DNA of 64,000 nt, from the NCBI GenBank assembly GCA_029216955.1, contig JANAVB010006999.1, positions 37,501 to 101,500 on the forward strand, given 5' to 3'. Position numbers and translations under genes: made by a program. This document shows, piece after piece, positions 1 to 11,427 of this stretch (the first letter of the stretch is position 1; every line of letters begins with the position of its first letter). The DNA is from Iris pallida. Taxonomy: Eukaryota; Streptophyta; Magnoliopsida; Asparagales; Iridaceae. Below the pieces are notes generated by a model. The model did no database searches and had not been told where the DNA came from. It was given only the letters and a program-made list of their open reading frames with translations.

Positions 1-1227
1 GTAACTACTAGTTCTGCATCGGTCAGAATGTATTCTACGTTGACGAGCTGAAGATTTAGATCAATCTTCCTATTCCAATTGTTATAGTGCTCTCCATAAA
101 AAAAAATTTAGTTTGTGAAAGCTGGTATCCAAACAGACTTGTACGCAAGTCCATCAGAAGGAATTTGAAAAGATTCTTTGAAATCTTGAAAGACCGAAGT
201 ATCTCGTTTTGAGAATGTTGTCGATATTGATCGAATTCCGTACAAATCGTGACGATATTTTTCGCAAAAGAGCTGAATAACGTCAGCCAACTAGCTTGCT
301 AAAGACGGCACCAAGTACCCACAAAAAAAATGTTTCAAAAAAAAAAAGTACCCACAAAATTGTTGCTTTGATTCCAACTGCAAAGATGTCCACCGAGGGC
401 TATCCTGTAAATATTGTTGTGAATTACCGCTTTCTAGGGACGTGCACCAAGTGCTTCCCAAAAAATGCAAGATGAAGCAACAAGTGCACTAAATCGCTTA
501 CATAAATATCACAACGACACTATATCACTGCAAAGAAATAGTTTTAGCACATTGTTGCTGGGTGGTAAAGACCATTGTTGCTCAAAGTGAGATTCGCTCA
601 TTTTCGTCAATTGCTTCCATGAACCAACAAGTTCGGATAAACTTTTGGAACGCTCCTTTTTTACCATCTGGATATTGGATATGGCAATTTTGTTGTTGTT
701 GTTGCTGCTACTGCACTCTCATTTTTCTATTTTATTAACTCTATATTGTGTTGTGTCCCGTTACTGTGTAAAAAACAAAAAAGATTTATAGTGGATTCAA
801 CTCCCTAGCAACCACAACCACCCACTAGTAATGTGGGCGGAAAACTAAGAAGTTACTTCCCACAAAATGGATATTTACAACTAAACCTACGAAGTAGCAA
901 AATACGTGACGACAAAACCGTACATACCAAGCAGCCTCACGCCCCCGTAGCCCACTATGGTGCCCGCACGTTCACGCAACCACGATGTCGTGGTGTCCAC
1001 GAAGCCACGTCGGTCAACCTGTGCCAAAACTGCCAGCAACCCTACCTGATTCTATGTGCAAAGTGTATCATCAAAGTGTCACTTTTAACCTTTTTGAATT
1101 TGAACCTTGCCAAGTTGAAAAGAACTCCCAACCCAATAACCACTTAAGCTACCATACCCTATGTCTACAAATCAATAAATAATAATTCAAATATTAAAAT
1201 ATATACACTTTGAATTTGCGACATCGC
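1..1227. other. Unassigned AT-rich non-coding DNA
   Basis: I see no gene here. The few frames longer than 60 codons have no recognisable motif and no supporting splice or start context. There is a short GTT/GCT-rich run near 690-715. The stretch may be old decayed transposon or host intergenic sequence; I cannot tell which. Confidence 0.5.
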
Positions 1228-1690
1228 ATAGTGTTGGGTTCGGATCACTAGTGATCGATTTCAAAAAGACTCCAACAATTAGCACCAATGTTTAAATAAT
1301 AGGATCGAATATCGACCCGCGATCATGACACTAAGTTGGGTCAAACCAGTCAAACCAGTTGGTTAACCCGGGTTGAACCATTTATATAGGCTTACAATAT
1401 TATATTTAGTATATCACATACTACACAACTACATATACGCTGCTTAGAAGTTCCACATATTTACCATAGTAGAATTAGTCAAAAAATTAATACATTAACT
1501 TTGATCGCATGTAAAGTCCAAAAAAATATGTTAGGGTCAAACCGGTTCAAAATTAAACCCAAATTTGTCTGATCAGCCGGGTCGACCGGGTTTGGAAAAA
1601 TAGTGAGTCTGTATTAAGTCCAAGAAAATTACTGGTTCACGGACTGACCGGTTCAACCGGCCGGTCCGGTCCCTCGTATTCCTCTCTAAT
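1228..1690. repeat. Degenerate DNA-transposon-like repeat rich in GGTCAAACC/GGTTCAACC
   Basis: The segment holds repeated GGTCAAACC and GGTTGAACC words at its left part and ACCGGTTCAACCGGCCGG at its right part, with an AT-rich middle. Such GC-rich subterminal repeats around an AT core are typical of small non-autonomous plant DNA elements. I could not find a convincing TSD, so the edges are approximate and the class is inferred. A perfect 14-bp palindrome GATCACTAGTGATC lies at 1242-1255. Confidence 0.35.
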
Positions 1691-2076
1691 TTTCAAGAAA
1701 GGGCTTAGGAATAACTTTCCCACATCAATAGGAATATGAAGTCCCTCGTATTCCTCCCTAATTTCCATCCTAGAGATACCAAACATGGATAAGAAATTCA
1801 AAACTCATTTCCAAACCTTCAAAACTTGAAACAAACACTCCCTAAGGATTTTATACAAATACAAAAAAAAAAAATTTAACTACTCTAAAAAAAATATTTT
1901 TTTGACATTCTAAGGGTCATGTTACTGTAATTTCTAAAAAATAGGAAGACCTAATGAAAAAATAGAGATTTCATATTAGTAATATATACGGAGGTTAAAA
2001 AATTTTGGACCTTCCGATTTTTGAGACGCTGTGCAATTGCGCAACTTGCATATGCTCAGAAATGGCCAGATGTAAG
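1691..2076. other. Unassigned AT-rich spacer
   Basis: Nothing recognisable is seen in this A/T-rich stretch. It directly abuts the terminus of LTR L and may be L's pre-insertion flank or, less likely, decayed interior of L. Confidence 0.4.
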
Positions 2077-2120
2077 TGTCACGATCCGCTCCCGAATAAA
2101 CGGACACGAGTGGGACATGT

Positions 2121-2147
2121 CCAGCCTACGTTGGAGACTCAATGTAG
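2121..2147 (-). promoter_or_regulatory. LTR-end hairpin of L followed by GGCTGG
   Basis: On the minus strand CTAC (2147-2144) pairs with GTAG (2129-2126), with an inner TTG/CAA pairing. GGCTGG follows directly. The position is equivalent to the hairpins in C, A, B, E and G. Confidence 0.5.
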
Positions 2148-2354
2148 TAAGCTGTACAATTCTAAGAAAAATTCCAAGTAATAAGATAAAAGTAAAACAT
2201 CACAGCCTGCTATTACGTTCCCAGAGTATCATTACACTACTAATCATTATACACCTTTAAAAGAAATAATACCGGAGACAAATCCGGTAAAGGAAACAAC
2301 TTATGAAATCCTCACAAATACAAATATACAAAGTAAATAGTCTACTATACAAAT

Positions 2355-2440
2355 CTAATAAAGGAAACTATAAAGGTAAATCCCTGCGGCTCCTAAGTCA
2401 TGAGTGGAATCATCTTGCTCAATTATGGCCTCAAGCTCAC
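2355..2440 (-). pseudogene. Short acidic frame in LTR L matching the E leader frame
   Basis: Downstream of the position homologous to the 3' splice site of LTR E, the minus strand has an open frame containing CELEAIIEQDD and THDLGAAG and ending at the stop near 2355. E has GELEALCDTF and AHDLEAAEA at the same place. The two differ by a length that keeps the frame (20 versus 8 codons between the shared blocks). The acceptor AG seen in E is AT here, so this copy is probably dead. No function is known to me. Confidence 0.4.
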
Positions 2441-2875
2441 ATGCAATATATCCTGTCAGGAGTGGAGCAAAGTATAATCTATAATAATAAAACAAGTACA
2501 ACATGTGAACAAGTACAGAACAAGAAAACAGAAAGAACATGAACTGTAAATGCATAACCTACTATACTGAAACATGTAATCAAAATATCATGACATGTGA
2601 ATTTGAAATACATACTAAAATATGTGACCGACTGGGTAAGATCATGAATAAGCACAAGTAATGGTACGACTTAAATCCCACGTGCACGATGTGAGACCTA
2701 AGCTATCAACATGAATTCTAAGTTGGGTTTGGTCACATATCCGTAGTATTTTCTCTCTTTCAGATACAAGTAAAGATCATGAACTAGAATAATAGACCAA
2801 GTCGTCTAACAATGTGTCCAATATAAAAAAGAACATGACATGAAGTAAATGAGTCAAAATTATAGAAGTACTTGC
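2438..2875 (-). other. Candidate GC-AG intron in LTR L (acceptor lost)
   Basis: The minus strand reads GTAAG|GCAAGTAC at the left border (donor at 2875), a textbook GC-type donor. The homologous acceptor, GTTGTAG|GTGAG in E, reads ATTGCAT|GTGAG here, so the AG is mutated. Confidence 0.45.
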
Positions 2876-3404
2876 CTTACTTGGGGTGGTCGGGAGTAGA
2901 GAGATAGTGATCCCTTGGTCCACCTAGAATGTGTATAAGTTGGTTAGGTTCTAAATGATAATAATTAGCTAAGTATGGTTAAATAGCTAGATATATATAT
3001 ATAGTGCTATCAATAAACTATATATATATAGAAAGTAGCTAAAATTAACTAACTAACATTTATATACATATAAATATTATCTACTGGTGTAACCATTCTT
3101 TTCGGATTTTTAAAATATTATTATTTATTCTATTTTTTGCATTTTGAAATGAATCCTCTTGAAATGTATAAACGTTATTTCGCTATTTTGTCATTTCAAA
3201 AACTAGTTAACAATCATGGTTTGGAGGTACTAATTTATCTTAGTAAATTTCTTATTTCACTCCTGGAATGATAAAAGATGTCTAGAATTATTATTTTGGA
3301 CTTTCAAATAATTTGATTTTAAAATTGGATTTTAACTATAGGTATTTATAAACAAAAGGGTCCCCAACTTATTTTCAAATAGGATCTTTGAATTAATATA
3401 AATA

Positions 3405-3877
3405 TGTTAGGAATTTATTGTACCCTATTGATTCATGAGACGAAGAACATAAATTAAATTACAGAAGCGTACCTGAATCCATTGCTAGGCTTTATGGATC
3501 TTGAAGCGGTCGTCCTTTTATGGGGTTCGATCTTCCAACTTGCTACGACCCTTAATGACAAAGAAGAATCTGAATCCTTTGTCCCTCTCTTTCTGTTGAT
3601 GGGGATGCAGAAGAGAAAAAGAAAAAACCTCTCTTTTGGTGGCCATATAAGTTGGAAACCATAACCCTAATGAATACATATATTTATATATTTTGATATT
3701 TCTAATTTGGCCCCTCATCAAATTAGATTTATCTCCGGTATCTACACAATAATTTCATAAAAATTATACCCTTAAGCTAATTTTTCAAATAGACCACTTT
3801 AATTTTGCTTAATTATTTAGATAGCCCAACACAATTAATTTTACATGTGTGGCCCATATTATTGAATAATTCCAACA
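3405..3877 (-). repeat. K 3' LTR
   Basis: This is the downstream LTR in the element's own orientation. It is bounded by TGTTAGGAATT and AATTCCAACA, a near-perfect terminal inverted pair, and follows the TSD AAATA at 3400-3404. Confidence 0.95.
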
Positions 3878-3895
3878 ATCTTCCACTGGGCCACA
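3878..3895 (-). promoter_or_regulatory. K polypurine tract
   Basis: On the minus strand CCCAGTGGAAGAT lies directly before the LTR start TGTTGGAATT. This purine-rich AGTGGAAGAT is typical of copia plus-strand priming sites. Confidence 0.75.
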
Positions 3896-4439
3896 TATGT
3901 AACCTTACAATTGCATGTGTTAACCTTAGTGAGCTCATAAATTGCTATCTTAATCCTTAGGGTATATCCGGACAATCTCGTCCATTAACCATATCAACAT
4001 AGGATCAAAGCGGCATTCATCACATATAGCGTAACTAAAACATCAATGGTCACATATACCAATATAGCTAAACGACATAGACCAATCATGGATGCGTAGC
4101 ATAGAAATTACACGTAATGTGATCAATACATGTCTATTTTCAATTGGTCCTCCTTAACTTTAGTGAGATCAATACTTTAACATAATGAAAACAGAATGAA
4201 CTGAATTTCCATATATCTGATAAGATAAATATCCAAAATACTTCAATACATAAATGTGTCCAAGACCAAATAGCACCAAAATACATAAAATACAAACTTC
4301 CACTGTATTGTCATATTTTTAATTAAGATAACACCCATATGAGCAGTATGCTCATGAAAGACCCTGGGTGATCATACTTTTTTTGAGCGGATACGCTAAT
4401 ATGGAGTTTGTCCTAATGTGCTATATGGACACTTTTACC
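3896..4439 (-). other. K 3' untranslated interior
   Basis: This lies between the RNase H relic and the polypurine tract. No coding motif is seen. Confidence 0.6.
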
Positions 4440-5640
4440 ATTCTAAATTCTTTCCTTTACAACTAGAAATTTTATGTCAACATCCTTTGACTTATACAAG
4501 TTCTTGTTGTTATTAGAATACAGTACTGCTGATTTATTGTCATACCATAATTTTATGTGGTCTTTCAACACTGTACTGTAGGCGCAGTCTTGTGACAAAA
4601 TTTTGCAACCATATTTCCTGAATAGATGTCCCACGACATGTTGTAAACCTTGCTGCCATGGTGAAAGAAATTATGAGTGCATGTTTGACACTCATCCAAA
4701 ATATATCTCCATTGGTCAGCATAACCTGATGTGGATCTCCTGCTGTGTTGGCATCCAACAAAATCGGAGTCAGAATACCTTATGATCTCCAGAATTATTC
4801 GATCTCCTACAAAGAGCATATAAGTTCTTGTTCTCTATTAATTACTTAAGTAGTTTGGCTGCTACCCAATGATCCATCCATATCTGCTTAAATATTTGTC
4901 TAACATCCTAATATGTATGCAATATCCTGACGCGTACATACTTGAGCATACATTAGACCTCCTACAATTGATTATGAATGGAAAATCTATTGTATTTTCT
5001 TAATTTTAAGGCTAACCTTAGGGCACTTGATTGAGACCGAATTTGTCTCCTTTAACGAGAGGTGCCACCTAGTTTGCATTGAATACTTTAATCAATATAC
5101 AAAACCAGAAAATTATTCCTACTCCTATTGAACTTGTGATACACACAATCTTCAACAATGTTCATCTCAAAATCAAATGAGATAATCACTTGAAGTATCT
5201 TTGACGAGAAGCTTGCTTGAGTTCATAAATAGATTTTGTCAATTTGTAAACCATATTCTTTGGGTCTTTCCACACAAAGTTTTCTGGTTGCACCATATAA
5301 ACTGTTTCATCAATGTTACCATTGAGAAATATCGTTTTGACATCAATTTAATGTAATTCAAGATCAAAATGTGCAACATGTGCTATGATTGTTTTAAAGT
5401 AGTTTTTCAAAGATACCGAAGAGAAAAAAACTCTTTAAAATCAATCCCAAAATTTTGAGTAAAGTCACTAGATACAAGACGTACTTTATACCTCTCCGCA
5501 TGACCCTTCGAATCTTTCTTCGTTCTAAATGTCCATTTGTAACCAATGAACTTCATACTTTTTGGTAATGGGACAAGTTCTTAAACTTTATTGTCTTGCA
5601 TGGACTTATACTCCTTATTTATTGTATCAATCCACTTTGA
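4440..5640 (-). pseudogene. K reverse transcriptase-RNase H relic (copia pol 3' part)
   Basis: In life this region would copy element RNA to DNA and degrade the RNA strand. On the minus strand, in order: an RT start motif with ELVPLP-like and YKWTFRTKKDSKG (about 5560-5500); DVKTIFLNGNIDETVYM (about 5345-5285), matching the copia DVKTAFLNG-Y block; YELKQASRQRYFK (about 5245-5200); then the RNase H block YSDSDFVGCQHSRRSTSGY (about 4790-4730) and WYDNKSAVLYSNN (about 4550-4510). A stop codon stands just before DVKT where the family has a glutamine, and the frame shifts several times. The YVDD region is not clear. It cannot encode an active enzyme. Confidence 0.9.
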
Positions 5641-6650
5641 GAACTGAAACTTTCTCTGGTGGACCATCTTAATATTACCGGTTCTTGAGGTTGTTGAGTT
5701 TGTTCCTTAGGAATAATTACCTTATCTTGAATGGGGTGCCGCTACGTTGTCGTTGTTAAGGTATCTCAACAACGACTTATAGAGGTAATTCAACATTGTC
5801 TTATTGAGGCTCCGAATTCACTTCTTGATCATGACAGGTATAGAATCCTGCACATCGTCAAAAGTGATAGTAGGAATCGTAATTGATTCATTCTCAAAGA
5901 CAATAATCATGACTTTATTTCTTTCCCAAACTCAACATCCTTAAAAAATATTATACTTCTCGTCTCAAAAAAAAATTCTTAGTGCGGGATTGCATAATTA
6001 TTAACCACTTGATCTGTAGCATAACCAATAAAGTAGTTGCTTATAATTGAACTTTTGTTTGTCTTTCCATTACACATTAATATAGACATTAAAGTCTATA
6101 AAGTCAATGAAATCCAAATATCATCAGACACAAGTCGCTCAACTCTATTTCTAGAGATGTGACCTAATCGCTTATGTCATAATGAGGCTAAAAATATTTA
6201 TTATTTATTTTGCGTTTAGTACCACATGATTCCACTTGCAAGGTTTCATTGTAAGATGCAATAGTTTCAAGTGAATATAGGTTATCATAAACCTTAAGAG
6301 AACCGTTACCAATAATATTTGAATTTAAAGATAGACTAAACTTATTGTTTCCAAATGAACAATGATAACCAGATTTGTCCATTAAGGAAACTGAAACTGA
6401 ATTTCGTCAAAAAGATGGTACAATAAAAATGTCTATCAAATCCAAATAATAATCGGTTCCTAAAAAATATCCTAAAATGTCCTATTGTATCCACTTCTAC
6501 CGATTTGCCGTCACCCACATAGATTTATCTTTCACCATCAATTGGCTTTCGGTAGTTCAGATAACCTTGTCTAGAAACACTAATGTGGGTAGTAGTACCA
6601 GAATCTAACCACGATGTGTTTCTAGGTACTGAAACTAAATTAACCTCAGA
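5641..6650 (-). pseudogene. K protease, gag-pre-integrase and integrase-end relic
   Basis: On the minus strand the retropepsin active-site motif LDSGTTTHIS is seen near 6600, followed by IYVGDGKSVEVD. Then comes the pre-integrase block GYHCSFGNNKFSLSLNSN with DNLYSLETIAS (6382-6190). Next is HKRLGHISRNRVERLVSD, the zinc-binding HxxLGH region (about 6170-6125), where the usual tryptophan codon before HKRLGH is a stop. After NGKTNK (about 6060) the sequence jumps to YFIGYA and FFKDVEFGKE. These belong to the far end of integrase, so the catalytic DDE core has been deleted near 6055. Confidence 0.85.
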
Positions 6651-8428
6651 ATAGACCAAATTGAAAAATGTACTTTTCCTTATGTGTCCTGACTTAACCC
6701 TTAGTTTTATATTGTTGTTTCTTTTAAGCTGGACACTTAGCAGCTACTGTATTCATTTTCTTTTTGCCCTTAAAGTTTATCCTATTAAACATGAAAATTA
6801 AAATCTTGTTGGCAGATATTTTAACAACATTAACTGTAAAGAGAACAAAGCAACAAAAATAGACATGCTCTAATTAATAACCAAAGAGTAAAATATAGTC
6901 AAACAAATTCAAATAATGGTGAACCCCATCTTAAGATACCTAGTACATCATTAATATCAAGTCTTTGGACAATGATATTAACTGCAAGTGGTACTCTTGG
7001 TGTAATGATCAAACGTTGGCAATAAGTCATGTCAAATAATAAGCCTATCTTTGGATCGGATTATTATTTACATGTAAACCTTATAATTGTCACACATCAC
7101 CACAAGTATGTGTGCAATTCGGCAAAGTATTAACCTTCCTTTGGGCCGGCTAGTACCCGCATGAATTTGCACACACAAATATCCAACATCCCTCATGGAC
7201 TATCTACACAAGAGAGGTCACTTTGGCGACATCTTGTTTCAATGAGTCTATTTAGAACATTAGACAACTATGCTAGTCACAAAAGGTACCAAAAATTTGA
7301 ATGTTGACAAATTTTACAAAACTGAATCATGTCCAAAACCTTATGTACATGCGTATTTAAATAAAATAATCATTGATCAACAGATTAGATTCCAGTGAAT
7401 ATATGCATCAAAAGATTACATGAAGTAATCCATAAAGATTATACCAAAATTAGTCTGCTACATTATAAGCATCTGAACCTTCTACATGATCGAAAATATA
7501 AATATATTGAAAAGTAAAATTTTGTTAAACATAAATTGTTTATATTTAATTCCAAATTATCCTCCAAGTACCTAAGAATTCATGTTGGACATCTGAGAAT
7601 GCCAAAACATCATGAAACAACTATTTCACCATGAATCCAATACTCCAGATCACATAAATATTAATCCATAGAAATCAAAGACACTTAAGGATTTCTTTAA
7701 TATGAAATTCTCCATGGTTCCAACCAAATATATAAAACTTTACCGAATACCACATCATAATCAGAACTTTAGAAAAAATTTTTAATAAAAGATTACATTA
7801 ACAGATTATGCTAAAAATATGCATATCAATAACAGATATAATTATGTTATACAGAGAATTTTTTTTCAACTCTATTTGAAAAATATGGCATAAAAATAGC
7901 CAACAAAAGAAATCCATCAAACTATCTATATAACATGCAAGCAACTTATGCCTTTGGGTGGGTGGGTGACACTGAACATAACTGATTTCAAAAGAACTCA
8001 TCATTAGCACATGTGAGTAGACAGATTGATATATCAATCCCACGAAGAAAAAAAAATTATATGAGCAACTAAGACCAAGTTCCAATAATGATGAGCCTTT
8101 TTCGAATCGGCTCAGCAAGGAAGAAGCTGTATTATATAGATTACCACCTATGATTTGCCTAAATCCTAGCCGCATTAACCAAAACACCCATTCCAAAAAC
8201 TGACGCCATTAATAGAATGTCAGAAGAAGAAAAAAAAAATCTGAAACATCCATATTTCAATACAGAAAGGCCAAAAATAAGTAAAATATTATATTCTAAA
8301 CCGTTGGATCACGTAAACTTTGATCAAATAATCAGAACCATAAATTAAATTAGATGAAACGATCTAGGGTTCTTGAAAATCAACAAAAAATAATTCTGAA
8401 ACTTCGATCTCATAAATTAGACAGAGAC
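6651..8428 (-). other. K leader and gag region without recognisable gag
   Basis: About 1.8 kb between the protease relic and the PBS should hold the leader, gag and its zinc knuckle. I recognise no gag motif. A 132-codon minus-strand frame at 7798-8196 has no family resemblance I can name and is probably chance. Confidence 0.5.
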
Positions 8429-8440
8429 GCTCTGATACCA
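8429..8440 (-). promoter_or_regulatory. K primer-binding site, initiator tRNA-Met
   Basis: The minus strand reads TGGTATCAGAGC two bases inside the 5' LTR. This is the standard plant site complementary to the 3' end of initiator tRNA-Met. Confidence 0.95.
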
Positions 8441-8442
8441 CT

Positions 8443-8914
8443 TGTTAGGAATTTATTGTACCTTGTTGATTCATGAGACGAAGAACATAAATTAACTTGC
8501 GGAAGCGTACCTGAATCCATTGCTAGGCTTTATGGATCTTGAAGCAGTCGTCCTTTTATGGGGTTCGATCTTCCAACTTACTACGACCCTTAATGACAAA
8601 GAAGAATCTGAATCCTTTGTCCCTTTCTTTCTGTTGATGGGGATGCAGAAGAAAAAAGAGAGAAAACCTCTCTTTTGGTGGCCGTATAAGTTGGGGACCA
8701 TAACCCTAATGAATACATATATTTATATGTTTTGATATTTCTAATTTGGCCCCATCAAATTAGATTTATCTCTGGTATCTACACATTAATTCCATAACAA
8801 TTATACCCTTAAGCCAATTTTTCAAATTGACCACTTTAATTTGGCTTAATTATTTTAATAGCCCAACACATTTAATTTTACATGTGTGGCCCATATTATT
8901 GAATAATTCCAACA
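8443..8914 (-). repeat. K 5' LTR
   Basis: This is the upstream LTR in element orientation, next to the tRNA-Met PBS and followed on the plus strand by the TSD AAATA at 8915-8919. Confidence 0.95.
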
Positions 8915-10009
8915 AAATATACTAGATTATTCTGGTAGTATCAAATATTTTGATACCATTTCAGATAATATTGAATTTTTACCTCAAACTATTATGATAG
9001 TCGGTTATTTGACTAGAATATGAAATTGTATTATTTAAATTATTTGATAAACATTTAGTATTACCTTAAAGTGGATCGTTTATTTGATTGGGATTTGAAT
9101 TCAGATGATTTGAACTACTTGATAATGTAGAGTAGAATTTTTAAATAATTATAGCAATCGTTTATAATATTGTGAATAGATTTTATTTGACTTAAATCAA
9201 ATTCATGTGAAGATATACCTATTAGAATTTAAATTATTTTATAATATTGAGAATTTCTTTAAAAATATTATTTGGGATCAGTTAAAGGATTTCGATTAGA
9301 TAAACGATTGTTTTAAATTAACTATAATTATCTACTAGTAGATTTTTTACTGTAATAAATTGTTTTAAAAAATTATATTTGAAATGAATCTATTCTACTT
9401 AAATAATGTCATACGAATAGAATCTCGACTAATCTATTCTACTAAAAATTATATTAGATTTATACACTATGTATTTATGTATGCATATTGTTTAAATTAG
9501 TTGTTATTACTATCTTTAGTATTATTTACACTGTATTTATGAACAATTATATATTAAACAATTTTTCTAAATTATACTGTAACCATATACATTTATAGTA
9601 TTGGGCTTTTAGAAGCTTAAAATATTATATTACTCTTGTGGTATTTAGTTATGGCTTTTACCTAAAAAAAATCTTATTAAATTATGGTATTTTAAATATA
9701 GTGTTTTTGACCAAAAAAAGGGGTCTATATTGACAAAAATTAGGTTTTAGCTATAAAAAGATTTCTAGATTTTAAAGTATTTGCCCAAAAAAAATTTGTA
9801 ATAAAAACGTAGTTTTCAAAGATTATAAATAATTTCTAAAAATAGTTATAAATAAATAATTATGTTAATTCCTTCGATTATACAATCACGATCGTGATTA
9901 ACCATATTTTCATTTCTTTTGCGCTTCCAAATTTCTGCATATCAACCCTAACCAATTGGGCTATTCTGGACGCAATGGTGTTATCTGTTTCACCAGCTAA
10001 GGACCTCAG

Positions 10010-10587
10010 GCGAGTACATCTCTGATAGTTTTCATATTTGATCATCTCTATGATTCATGTATTTAGTAGTGTTTTACATTAATTTTTTGTTGATTCTCGA
10101 CACGATGGATACACGATATGGTAGTTATAGATTCTTTACATGTTGTTCGTGACCAATGTTTCACTGTGTTCGTGACCTGTTTGGATCCATGAGTATTAGT
10201 TGGACGAAAAAATACATTAGTAGACATATAAATATACCCAGAAATATTTCATTTGTCTGATCGTGTCTGATAGTAGTCGCACAATTCACGTACGGGGTGT
10301 CGAATTTACCCTTAGCCGTTTACATATCGAAAGTGTATTTCAACTCACTAATTAGATGCAGTCTTGCTATATTACTGTTTCTGTTTTAGTCGTGTATTAC
10401 TGTACTTCCTTGTCTTTGTTACCATACTCTCTTGATTTTACTCACATGTTTCATACCATAATTCTCTGTTTAATTTTTCATCATGTATTTCAGTATTATT
10501 TACTGTTTTTATAGATTTTGTCAATTATTGGAACTGTTGTTAGAATGTACTCATTCCATTCCTGACTGAAAATCAATATTTTTTCAG
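10010..10587 (+). other. Candidate GC-AG intron in LTR C
   Basis: The donor is CTCAG|GCGAGTAC and the acceptor is a T-rich tract ending TTTTCAG|GTTAG. Donor and acceptor align with the equivalent pairs in A and B. A frame containing an ATG (DAMVLSVSPAKDL) stays open across the proposed join to a stop about 100 bases into the next exon. Confidence 0.45.
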
Positions 10588-10805
10588 GTTAGCTGTGGCT
10601 TCTCATAGCATTGGGAGATATGGGTATATTCGGAGGTCAACCCTAGAAAACCAATTAGAAGGTTTAAAACTGTGGCATTAGATTTTGTAAGAATTTTGTA
10701 ATTGGTTAAATATAAAATCTTGTAAATGTTGTAATTAATTTAGCAATGTGAATGAGCAATAAAGATTATTTTTGAGCATTTGTGTATTTGTGGCTAGACA
10801 ACATT

Positions 10806-10833
10806 CTACCACCGACACTGCGACGTAGGCTGG
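10806..10833 (+). promoter_or_regulatory. LTR-end hairpin of C followed by GGCTGG
   Basis: CTAC at 10806-10809 pairs with GTAG at 10825-10828, with an inner near-match. GGCTGG overlaps the 3' arm, as in B and A. Confidence 0.5.
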
Positions 10834-10879
10834 CTTGGACACGCACTCGTATCCCGAAAAGCGGGTACGGATTGTAACA

Positions 10880-10905
10880 TATTTTGTGGTGGCCCATGCA
10901 GATCA
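10880..10905 (+). promoter_or_regulatory. PBS-position conserved 19-mer after LTR C
   Basis: TATTTT then GTGGTGGCCCATGCAGATC follows the LTR end. The same word, with one or two changes, sits after the LTRs of B, E and F. It is not the tRNA-Met site. Confidence 0.6.
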
Positions 10906-11427
10906 GTTTTCGCAAATTGTGTGAACTCGTGATAGTACTTAAGTTAGTCGTACTATTGCGAGCCTGCGACTAGGAAATGCTCATTGACAAGTAGGATTGA
11001 ATTGATTTAGGAAGATGACTAGGAATATGAGTCCCTTATTCAACTTGACTGTGGGGTAGTTAAGGATTGTTATATAGGTCATGCAATTTAGGTAAGGAAT
11101 TATTAAATTACTTGAAAATTTTCTATAGATACACTATTGCAGGACAATAGGATCTAAGGAGGCTAGACTATTCGCCTAGTAAATTAGAACTTTCGAAGAT
11201 TCAATTTCCAATCCTGATCCTTTGTACAATTTTATTATCTGTCTTCTTTAATCATCTTGTAAGATCTGTATTGCTTATTTATTTTCCATTAGCCATGAAT
11301 TATTATATTCTCTAAAAGTCAATATTCTAAATCTGTCCGCTGACTTTTGAGCTTCGCATGATCCAATTATCCATATATTTATTCCGACTCAGTTTGGTTG
11401 AAATTCAAGATGTATATAAGTTTTTCT
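10906..11427 (+). other. Start of element C interior, non-coding
   Basis: This segment resembles the start of B's interior: a TTCGCA-, a CGTACTA-TGCGAGCCTGC-like block and AGG. It has no open frame of interest. It is cut off by element D at 11428. Confidence 0.6.

Larger units (their letters stand above)
2077..3087 (-). mobile_element. Element L: 3' part of a long gypsy-type LTR, truncated by C
   Basis: Read on the minus strand, this segment ends in CGGGAGCGGATCGTGACA, nearly the same terminus as LTR E (CGGGAGCGGGTCGTGACA). It also shares with E, in the same order, a GGTC-C-C-TCGTGCACG block (about 2680-2710), a CTTTGCTCC-CTCCTGA block (about 2455-2475), a CTTAC + hairpin + GGCTGGAC block (2117-2150) and the GC-donor motif (2868-2880). 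The start of the LTR is missing because element C begins at 3088. It could be a solo LTR or the end of a full element; no interior is identifiable to its left. Confidence 0.75.
3405..8914 (-). mobile_element. Element K: Ty1/copia retrotransposon, defective, TSD AAATA
   Basis: Two LTRs of 473 and 472 bp (3405-3877 and 8443-8914) have TGTTAGGAATT and AATTCCAACA termini. They are flanked by an exact 5-bp TSD, AAATA, at 3400-3404 and 8915-8919. The PBS beside the right LTR matches initiator tRNA-Met on the minus strand, which sets the orientation. The interior is 4565 bp and carries relics of protease, integrase ends, reverse transcriptase and RNase H, with stops and frameshifts. The integrase core and a recognisable gag are missing. 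The LTRs differ at roughly 5-6 percent of sites by hand count, so the insertion is not recent. Confidence 0.95.
3088..10879 (+). mobile_element. Element C: 5' LTR, split by copia element K
   Basis: The LTR starts TGTAACCATTC at 3088 and ends GGATTGTAACA at 10879. Without K and its TSD copy the LTR is about 2.3 kb. Its downstream half has the same ordered signals as LTRs A and B: CTCAGGCGAGTACATC at 10006, a pyrimidine tract ending TTTTCAGG at 10588, the hairpin at 10806-10828, then GGCTGG. The 19-mer that also follows the LTRs of B, E and F starts just after it. The 5' boundary is inferred from the TGTAAC start that its relatives share. The 3' LTR is not in the window. Confidence 0.7.

Noticed and set aside
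7798..8196. 132-codon minus-strand frame in the gag position of K
   Set aside because: It is hydrophobic and low-complexity, with no gag or zinc-knuckle motif. Length alone is not enough.
8428..8440. Possible tRNA gene fragment
   Set aside because: Only the 12-base complement of the tRNA-Met 3' end is present, at the exact PBS position. No tRNA body surrounds it.
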